A stretch of 5,539 nucleotides of DNA from Oscillibacter sp. Its GTDB lineage: Bacteria > Bacillota > Clostridia > Oscillospirales > Oscillospiraceae. The notes under the pieces are model-generated. The model searched no databases. It was given only the letters and a program-made list of their open reading frames with translations, and had not been told where the DNA came from. The first letter of the stretch is position 1, and every line of letters begins with the position of its first letter. Of the stretch, positions 1 through 4,191 are shown piece after piece. The stretch covers positions 1 to 5,539 of the forward strand of contig JAFSOM010000408.1 in assembly GCA_017447005.1 (NCBI GenBank), read 5' to 3'. Both the position numbers and the translations under genes were made by a program.

Positions 1-10
1 AAATGCGGGT

Positions 11-685
11 TCAGTCCTTTTTGAGCGACTGACCGAATTTGAGTTCGTCCAAATGCGGCGCGTCGATGTTCCGTTTCTGGTAGTACGGAATCTTTTCCGG
101 CTTTTCCGGCTTTTCGCGTTCCTCTTTGGGCGGCGTGACGGCGGCGGTCTCCTCCCCGGACGGCGCTTCGGCGTCGGGCGCGGCCTCCGACGGCGTTTCC
201 GCGCTTTCGGCGTCCTCGGGCAAGGTCACGTTTACCTGCATTTGCGGCAACTGCTCCAAGAATTTCAACTCCTGCGAGCACAGTTCCCGGCCCGACGCGA
301 TAAAGCGCGCCATTTCGGTACGCGCCCGCCGCATACGCTCTTCGAGTTCGGCGACTTCTTTACGGCAGTCGTCCCGACGCGACAAGGCCTCGTCGCTGGC
401 ATGGGTAAGGATTTCATCCCGGCGGGCCTCGGCGTCCTTGATGATACCCTCGGCGGTACGTTGCGCGGCCAAGAGCGCCGAACGCATGGCCTCTTCGGTG
501 GCGCGGTACTCCTCCACTTTATCCGCCATTGTTTTCAGGCGGGATTTCAACGTCGCGTTCTCCTGATGGAGCGCGGAATAATCCTCCGCCACGTTTTCGA
601 GAAACTCGTCCACGGCGGTCATATTGTAGCCGCGAAACATGGACTTCGCAAACGTATGGGGAAAAATTTCCTGCGGTTTGAGCAT
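11..685 (-). CDS. divIVA: DivIVA family cell division/polarity protein
   Basis: Coiled-coil scaffold that binds negatively curved membrane at poles and septa and recruits division or growth proteins. The 224-residue product starts with the lipid-binding domain. FAKSMFRGYNMTAVDEFLENVAEDY (12-36) contains F17 and R18, the residues that insert into and contact membrane in B. subtilis DivIVA, then RGY and VDEFL. Residues about 33-145 are strongly helical and charged with coiled-coil character. Residues 155-198 are a Pro/Glu/Ala/Lys-rich disordered linker with KPEKPEK, and the tail ends LDELKFGQSLKKD. A weak AGAGAGGA motif lies 10 bases before the ATG at 685. Downstream of sepF on the same strand, it belongs to the division neighbourhood. 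The gene that follows (often ileS) is outside the window; only 10 bases remain past the stop. Confidence 0.94.
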   Translation of the reverse strand: MLKPQEIFPHTFAKSMFRGYNMTAVDEFLENVAEDYSALHQENATLKSRLKTMADKVEEYRATEEAMRSALLAAQRTAEGIIKDAEARRDEILTHASDEALSRRDDCRKEVAELEERMRRARTEMARFIASGRELCSQELKFLEQLPQMQVNVTLPEDAESAETPSEAAPDAEAPSGEETAAVTPPKEEREKPEKPEKIPYYQKRNIDAPHLDELKFGQSLKKD

Positions 686-718
686 AGCAACTTCGTCCTC
701 TCTGTATGATTGCGGTAA

Positions 719-736
719 CGCCGGGGCAAACCGGCG
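719..736 (-). repeat. GC hairpin upstream of divIVA
   Basis: CGCCGG (719-724) and CCGGCG (731-736) pair perfectly around a 6-base loop, 33 bases before the divIVA start. Only two T's follow on the minus strand, so it is not a convincing terminator. It may be a leader structure. Confidence 0.35.
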
Positions 737-784
737 CGAAAAGCGTCATTGCGTGGCGCGTCGGGGGAATTAGAGCGCTTATAA

Positions 785-890
785 AACCCCTCCCCCTGTC
801 CCCCTCCCCATTCAGGGGCGGGGGAAACGGACTTAACAACGCTTGCAAGTTCCGGTAAGTACCCCCTGAAAGGGGGGATTTAGGGGGGTT
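785..890. repeat. Dispersed C-rich/G-rich inverted repeat element, copy A
   Basis: A 106-bp element filling much of the sepF-divIVA gap and related to copy B at 2195-2318. The left arm (785-832) differs from B by two substitutions and one extra A. The final 29 bases (862-890) are identical to 2290-2318. The spacer (about 833-850) is shorter and different. Inner hairpins are CCCC-ATTCA-GGGG (806-818) and CCCCC-TGAAA-GGGGG (862-876). Conceptual translation gives low-complexity Pro/Ser/Gly peptides of the kind often mis-annotated as small proteins; it is not a gene. The structure is that of a non-autonomous dispersed repeat (MITE/REP-like). Confidence 0.85.
787..809 (-). other. Strong potential G-quadruplex in repeat copy A
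   Basis: The minus (message) strand carries G runs of 4, 5, 5 and 4 with loops of only 1, 3 and 1 bases (plus-strand C runs 806-809, 800-804, 792-796, 787-790). Long runs and short loops are the features associated with very stable quadruplexes. It lies about 100 bases upstream of the divIVA start on the message strand. Folding and effect are untested. Confidence 0.6.
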
Positions 891-947
891 CGCGGAAAGT
901 TAATGACATTGGATTTAAGGGGTTCTGTGAAAAGCGAGCGACATGGA

Positions 948-1400
948 TTAGAAATAGGCGCCGCCGCGCTCCAATTCGTCGAGCAAATCGCCCTCAATCT
1001 CCACGTGATAAGGAGTGATGATGTACGTATTGGCGGCGATTTTCCTGATTTTCCCCTCTCCGGCGTAGGCCACGCCCGAAAGGAAGTCCAGCAGACGCCC
1101 GGACTCCTCTTTCGGCGTGGATTCCAGATTCAACACAACCGTGCGGCGGTCTTTGAGGTGGTCGGCGATTTCCACGGCGTTCTCGAAACGCTCCGGCTTG
1201 ACCAGCATCACCTTTAACTGCGAAGGGGCGTGAAGGCTGACCAGTTTCCCGCGGCGCTCCTCCGCGCCTCTGGGGCGACGGTCGTCGTAAGCGTTCCGCC
1301 CGCCTCTTGTATCCGTGTCGTCGTCCTCATATTCCTCGGGGTAATCGTCCTCGTCGTCATAGGGGTGCGTAATCTTTTTAAACTCCTCAAAGAGATTCAT
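948..1400 (-). CDS. sepF: Cell division protein SepF
   Basis: Membrane anchor and assembly factor of the FtsZ ring; SepF dimers polymerise into arcs and bind the FtsZ C-terminal tail at the septum. The 150-residue product begins MNLFEEFKKI, a short amphipathic helix likely to insert in the membrane. Residues 14-50 form a very acidic then arginine-rich linker. The SepF core follows: LKVMLVKPERFENAVEIADHL (62-82), VVLNLE (88-93), then GRLLDFLSGVAYAGEGKIRKIAANTYIITP (101-130). The last part is the glycine-containing dimer/ring interface and terminal strands. The ATG at 1400 overlaps the yggS stop by 4 bp, and GGAGG (1414-1410, inside yggS) is 9 bases upstream, so translation is probably coupled to yggS. 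ylmG and ylmH, often next, are absent; repeat copy A and divIVA follow instead. Confidence 0.94.
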   Translation of the reverse strand: MNLFEEFKKITHPYDDEDDYPEEYEDDDTDTRGGRNAYDDRRPRGAEERRGKLVSLHAPSQLKVMLVKPERFENAVEIADHLKDRRTVVLNLESTPKEESGRLLDFLSGVAYAGEGKIRKIAANTYIITPYHVEIEGDLLDELERGGAYF

Positions 1401-2107
1401 GTTATTGCCCCTCCCGTATCATAATGGCGAGCGCCGAAGATAGCGGTACCCACGCGTACCATCGTGGCCCCGGCGCGAACGGCGTCAGCGTAATCGCCGC
1501 TCATTCCCATGGAAAGTTCCATAGGCCCATTATGAAACAATTTCTCTCTAATGTCAACATAAAGAGAGCGCGTTTCGGCAAAATAGCGTAAAGTTTCGTC
1601 GCGTGACGCGTCAAAGGGGGGAATCGCCATCACGCCGCATACGCTGACATGGGGCAAGGTCAGCGCCTTTTCAGCGGCGGCGAAGAGTTCCGAGGGCGTA
1701 AAACCGCTCTTGGCGGCCTCCATGCCGATATTGACTTCCAGTAACACGGGCTGTACGATATTGAGCGCGGCGGCGGCCTTGTCGATGTCGAGCAGAAGCG
1801 CCTCCGAACCCGCCGACTGTATCAAATCGACCGTCCCGACAACCTGCCGGACTTTATTCCGTTGCAAATGGCCGATAAAGTGAAGCGGCGCGCCGTCGTA
1901 GGCGTGTTCGGACAGCTTTTGCCGCATTTCCTGCACGCGGTTTTCCCCGAGCGCGTCGATACCCGCCGCGACCGCCTCCCGACAGGCGTCGGCGTCGTTC
2001 ATCTTACTGGCGCCTACCAATGTAATGTCCCGACCGTTGCGGCCCGATTCGCGGGCGGCGGCGGCGATGTTCTCCCGTACCAGCGCGATATTCTCCGCGA
2101 TAGACAT
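1397..2107 (-). CDS. yggS: YggS/YlmE-family pyridoxal phosphate homeostasis protein
   Basis: Single-domain alanine-racemase-like TIM barrel that binds PLP without known enzymatic turnover and helps keep free PLP and amino/keto acid pools balanced (COG0325 family). From the ATG at 2107 it has 236 residues, normal for the family. Key motifs: LVGASK (30-35), whose Lys35 should form the Schiff base with PLP; GENRVQE (54-60); HFIGHLQRNK (76-85); LEVNIG (123-128); LSMGMSGDY (198-206); and RVGTAIFG (218-225), which contacts the PLP phosphate. The common VSKT signature is changed to ASKM. An upstream GTG at 2119 would add four residues but overlaps the Shine-Dalgarno. The stop overlaps the sepF start in an ATGA arrangement, suggesting translational coupling with sepF, as in the ylmE-ylmF order of Gram-positive bacteria. 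Upstream lies repeat copy B. Confidence 0.95.
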   Translation of the reverse strand: MSIAENIALVRENIAAAARESGRNGRDITLVGASKMNDADACREAVAAGIDALGENRVQEMRQKLSEHAYDGAPLHFIGHLQRNKVRQVVGTVDLIQSAGSEALLLDIDKAAAALNIVQPVLLEVNIGMEAAKSGFTPSELFAAAEKALTLPHVSVCGVMAIPPFDASRDETLRYFAETRSLYVDIREKLFHNGPMELSMGMSGDYADAVRAGATMVRVGTAIFGARHYDTGGAIT

Positions 2108-2123
2108 GACTCCCTGCACTCCT
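2108..2123 (-). promoter_or_regulatory. yggS ribosome binding site (decides start)
   Basis: AGGAG at 2123-2119 lies 11 bases before the ATG at 2107. An in-frame GTG at 2119 begins on the last G of this motif and so cannot use it. The ATG gives the usual family start MSIAEN, and is preferred. Confidence 0.65.
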
Positions 2124-2149
2124 TTTTTTCTATTCCGTATCTCCGATTC

Positions 2150-2167
2150 CGGGCGTTCCGTCGCCCG
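2150..2167 (-). repeat. GC hairpin in the yggS leader region
   Basis: CGGGCG (2150-2155) and CGCCCG (2162-2167) pair perfectly around a 6-base loop, about 43 bases upstream of the yggS start. No U tract follows on the minus strand (a run of seven A's comes instead just before the ribosome binding site). It might be a 5'-leader structure. A perfect TTGACA lies just upstream on the minus strand (2184-2179) but has no matching -10. Confidence 0.4.
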
Positions 2168-2194
2168 AAGCGCGTGTTTGTCAAGCTACGCGAT

Positions 2195-2318
2195 AACCCC
2201 TCCCCCTGTCCCTCTCCCCTTTCAGGGGCGGGGGAACGGACATTGAGACGTAAATATAGATAAAATTACGTCACATGTTTCGGGAAGTCCCCCCTGAAAG
2301 GGGGGATTTAGGGGGGTT
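2195..2318. repeat. Dispersed C-rich/G-rich inverted repeat element, copy B
   Basis: A 124-bp element in the HlyD-yggS gap, related to 785-890. The left arm begins AACCCCTCCCCCTGTCCC and ends CAGGGGCGGGGGAACGGAC; the right arm is CCCCCCTGAAAGGGGGG (2289-2305) then ATTTAGGGGGGTT. The arms are imperfect inverted repeats (AACCCC at one end, GGGGTT at the other). Each holds its own small hairpin: CCCC-TTTCA-GGGG at 2216-2228 and CCCCCC-TGAAA-GGGGGG at 2289-2305. The AT-richer centre (about 2242-2278) is not shared with the other copy. It encodes nothing convincing. The flanks TACGCG (2188-2193) and CGCGTA (2320-2325) extend the inverted symmetry. It is a MITE/REP-like repeat by structure; no target-site duplication is visible. 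Confidence 0.85.
2197..2219 (-). other. Potential G-quadruplex in repeat copy B
   Basis: On the minus (message) strand there are four G runs of 4, 3, 5 and 4, separated by loops of 3, 3 and 1 bases (plus-strand C runs 2216-2219, 2210-2212, 2202-2206, 2197-2200). This satisfies the usual four-run G-quadruplex pattern. Folding has not been tested. Confidence 0.55.
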
Positions 2319-2330
2319 CCGCGTAAGGTT

Positions 2331-2359
2331 CGTAACGCTAGGGATTTCGAGGCGTTACG
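2331..2359 (-). repeat. Perfect 8-bp hairpin just after the HlyD-like gene
   Basis: CGTAACGC (2331-2338) and GCGTTACG (2352-2359) are exact reverse complements around a 13-base loop. It begins 12 bases beyond the HlyD-like stop codon on the message strand. No T run follows, so it is not a classical intrinsic terminator; it may protect the 3' end or be part of the neighbouring repeat element's flank. Confidence 0.5.
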
Positions 2360-2371
2360 CATATCTGTTTG

Positions 2372-3637
2372 TCAGCGGACGCCGTCGAAACTGGCGACGA
2401 TTTTACCGTCGTAGAGGTCACGCGCCCGCAAGATAACCTCATCCCCGGCGCGAAGGCGAAGAATGTCCGACGCGCCCTCGGAGGGCTTGACCAGCAGAAA
2501 GTCCGCGCCCGTATAGGTTACGTCCACGGGCTTGAAGCGGGCCTCCGTACCGACGACGCAGTAAAGGCCCTGCCGTTTCTCCTCGTCCTGACCGCCCTCA
2601 ATCAGCCGCAAGGCCTCCCGGGGGACGCGCAAGCCCTCCCGGCTTCCGAATATCAGCGACGCCTTCTGACGGCGCAAAAGCGTGACATCCGACAAGTATT
2701 CCTGACAGCGCAACACGACGACCGCCCGCCCGTTTTCCTCCTCGCCGATAAGGTACAGTTCCACGGGGAAATCGCGGTCAATGCCGCGGGCGAAACGCAA
2801 GGTCAACGCGCCGCCGGAATCCGTCCGCGTCCGCAGTTCCTCGGCCTGTTCCAACGGGAGCGCGGCGGCGTAGTACCAGAAATCGCCGTAGACCATCTTC
2901 CCGGCGGAGGAAATGGCGCGTTCGTCGGGGTCCAGCGCGGCGAGTTCCGACGGGGTCAGCGTGGGGAGTATCGCGGGCGTTAAGAGGGCCTCGTAGCCGT
3001 CTGTTACGGATGAATACAGCCCGGAGCGCGTCGCCGTGATTTTACGCACTTCCCGGTCGGCGCGTTCCCGCAATTCCTCCAGACTGCTCTCCAACGCGCC
3101 AATTTCCGCGTCGAGATTGTCCAAATCCGCCGGGACATAATCGCGTTTGAGAATCATAGCGCGCAGTTCGGCGCCTTCTTCCCGCGCCCGGTCGGGACGT
3201 TCCGCCGCAAGCGCGGCCCGGTAGCGCAGAATCGTTTCAAAAATCTGACTGTCCATCTTGGAGGATACTTCCCCGCTGACGGCGGTCTCCCGGGCGTAAC
3301 GCAACTGCTCCAAGCGCCGTTCCACCGCGTCGGTCTCCGTCTGCGTATTGAGCGCGTTTTGGTCGGCGTAGACACGCGCCACGGCTCCGCCCACGGATAC
3401 GCGCTCGCCCTCGGCGCGGTTGGAACGGATAAACGCGCCGTCACGCGCCGGCAACGCGGATTCCTCCCGAATCACGCAGCCGTTCAACTCTAGGCTTTCG
3501 TCGAAACGGTAAAGCCATACGACGGTTGTGGAAAGCGGGTCGGAGAAATAGCGAAACGTCTGGAAACCGAAATACACGGCGGATAAGAGAACCAGCAGGG
3601 CCACCAGAATACGGAAGCCCCAGCCGCGAATGCTCAT
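2372..3637 (-). CDS. HlyD-like membrane fusion/periplasmic-adaptor-type protein
   Basis: A 421-residue protein with one N-terminal membrane segment (about residues 8-26, LVALLVLLSAVYFGF after a basic start) and a large outside domain. Residues 47-92 resemble the first half of a lipoyl/barrel-sandwich domain (LELNGCVIREES, then GAFIRSNRAEGERVSVGGAVARVYAD). Residues 100-205 are charged and helical, likely a coiled-coil hairpin, leading into ATRSGLYSSVTDGYEALL, typical of the second lipoyl half. The distal part has the beta-barrel-like GLRVPREALR (335-344), GLYCVVGTEARFKPVDVTYTG (357-377) and a final GDEVILRARDLYDGKIV (398-414). This architecture matches HlyD-family adaptors, which join transporters to extracytoplasmic parts. 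No transporter ATPase or permease is adjacent, so the partner and substrate are unknown. AGGAG 8 bases upstream supports the ATG. It is codirectional with hfq and yggS-sepF; a role in envelope or division biology is only inferred from position. Confidence 0.72.
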   Translation of the reverse strand: MSIRGWGFRILVALLVLLSAVYFGFQTFRYFSDPLSTTVVWLYRFDESLELNGCVIREESALPARDGAFIRSNRAEGERVSVGGAVARVYADQNALNTQTETDAVERRLEQLRYARETAVSGEVSSKMDSQIFETILRYRAALAAERPDRAREEGAELRAMILKRDYVPADLDNLDAEIGALESSLEELRERADREVRKITATRSGLYSSVTDGYEALLTPAILPTLTPSELAALDPDERAISSAGKMVYGDFWYYAAALPLEQAEELRTRTDSGGALTLRFARGIDRDFPVELYLIGEEENGRAVVVLRCQEYLSDVTLLRRQKASLIFGSREGLRVPREALRLIEGGQDEEKRQGLYCVVGTEARFKPVDVTYTGADFLLVKPSEGASDILRLRAGDEVILRARDLYDGKIVASFDGVR

Positions 3638-3669
3638 AGAACGCGCTCCTCTCTATCTCTATCTCTGTT

Positions 3670-3711
3670 CGGGACAGTCGGCGACAGCCCCGGGGATGTA
3701 TGCTTGTCCCG
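3670..3711 (-). repeat. Inverted repeat between hfq and the HlyD-like gene
   Basis: CGGGACA (3670-3676) and TGTCCCG (3705-3711) are perfectly complementary over 7 bp with a 28-base loop, which itself contains the palindrome CCCCGGGG (3688-3695). No U tract follows on the minus strand. It could be a weak hfq 3' structure or an operator-like dyad for the next gene. Confidence 0.35.
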
Positions 3712-3738
3712 TCGTTGCGGGTATCTGTGGCGAAGGGA

Positions 3739-3975
3739 TTATAAAAACGTGCGCTCCTCGCTCAAGTCCACGGGCCGCGACGGGGCGATTGTGGAAATGG
3801 CGTGCTTGTAAATCATCTGCTGGCGCCCCTCGCTGTCGAGAATGACGGCGAAAGCGTCAAAGCCCGTGATGATACCCCGCATTTGAAAGCCGTTCATCAG
3901 AAACATCGTGACGGGCACCCGGTCGCGTCTTGCGCGGATGAGGAAAAGCTCCTGTAAGTTCGCCTTGTTCTGCAT
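3739..3975 (-). CDS. hfq: RNA chaperone Hfq
   Basis: Hexameric Sm-like protein that binds small regulatory RNAs and A-rich mRNA segments and promotes their pairing. The 78 residues form essentially just the Sm core. LQELFL (7-12) is the start helix; PVTMFLMNGFQMRGIITGFDAFAVIL (21-46) is the Sm1 region with the conserved NG and FDxF; IYKHAIST (55-62) is the Sm2 motif with the proximal-face K57-H58 pair. It aligns without gaps to E. coli Hfq through residue 46. Q8 is kept, D9 is Glu, N13 is Ile, K31 is Gln and Y25 is Phe. The lateral rim is arginine-rich (R14, R16, R17, R19). The long acidic C-terminal tail of enterobacterial Hfq is absent, as is normal in Gram-positive bacteria. AAGGAG lies 10 bases before the ATG. 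It sits downstream of miaA, the standard location, with a 216-base gap, and upstream of a HlyD-like gene. Confidence 0.97.
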   Translation of the reverse strand: MQNKANLQELFLIRARRDRVPVTMFLMNGFQMRGIITGFDAFAVILDSEGRQQMIYKHAISTIAPSRPVDLSEERTFL

Positions 3976-4049
3976 GGTTTTCTCGCTCCTTTGTCTGTTT
4001 ATTTGGGGTTATCGCTCCGGACGGGCGCGGCGCGGGGGAATCTCCGCAC

Positions 4050-4107
4050 GGTACGGAATGGCCCGACATGGGGCAGTCCCGCGGGGTACGGAATGGCCCG
4101 ATATAGG
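4050..4107. repeat. Direct repeat, two copies 35 bp apart
   Basis: A 23-base unit occurs at 4050-4072 and again at 4085-4107. The first 17 bases (GGTACGGAATGGCCCGA) are identical; the rest differs at two positions (CATGGG versus TATAGG). The spacing of 35 bp start to start is roughly three and a third helical turns. Both copies lie in the miaA-hfq gap upstream of hfq. They could be a remnant of a small dispersed repeat, a tandem duplication, or paired protein-binding sites; no known operator is recognised. Confidence 0.7.
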
Positions 4108-4110
4108 GAA

Positions 4111-4140
4111 ACGTTGTACAGGTTTCCGCCCGTACAGCGT
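4111..4140 (+). repeat. Inverted repeat between miaA and hfq
   Basis: ACGTTGTAC (4111-4119) and GTACAGCGT (4132-4140) pair over nine positions around a 12-base loop. One position is G-U if the plus strand is transcribed but an A-C mismatch in a minus-strand message, so the structure is better as plus-strand RNA. No U tract follows in either direction. The role is unknown. Confidence 0.45.
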
Positions 4141-4157
4141 CCGTCCGGCGCGAACCC

Positions 4158-4187
4158 AAAAGCGGACGCGCTTCCGGTATGTCCGCT
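4158..4187 (-). terminator. Probable Rho-independent terminator of miaA
   Basis: On the minus strand AGCGGAC (4187-4181) pairs perfectly with GTCCGCT (4167-4161) around a 13-base loop, and three further T's follow at once (4160-4158), so a four-T run closes the structure. It starts 4 bases past the miaA stop. The U tract is short and the loop long, so termination may be partial, but position and shape suggest that miaA and hfq are at least partly separate transcripts. Confidence 0.5.
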
Positions 4188-4191
4188 GTCT

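Noticed and set aside
53..709. Long plus-strand open frame (218 codons) opposite divIVA
   Set aside because: It is antisense to a clear divIVA and shows an Arg/Phe/Leu/Gly-rich composition typical of a GC-rich shadow frame, with no recognisable domain.
519..848. Minus-strand open frame running from repeat copy A into divIVA
   Set aside because: Its start (SPFPPPLNGEGDRGRG) is the translation of the non-coding repeat and the rest is out of frame with divIVA. Such Pro-rich peptides are common artefacts of this type of repeat.
862..890. C(n)TGAAAG(n) hairpin of the repeat as an intrinsic terminator
   Set aside because: No U tract follows the stem on either strand; the structure fits repeat symmetry better.
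785..2318. The two repeats as a CRISPR-like or composite transposon arrangement
   Set aside because: Only two copies about 1.4 kb apart, no spacers, no transposase between them, and ordinary housekeeping genes inside.
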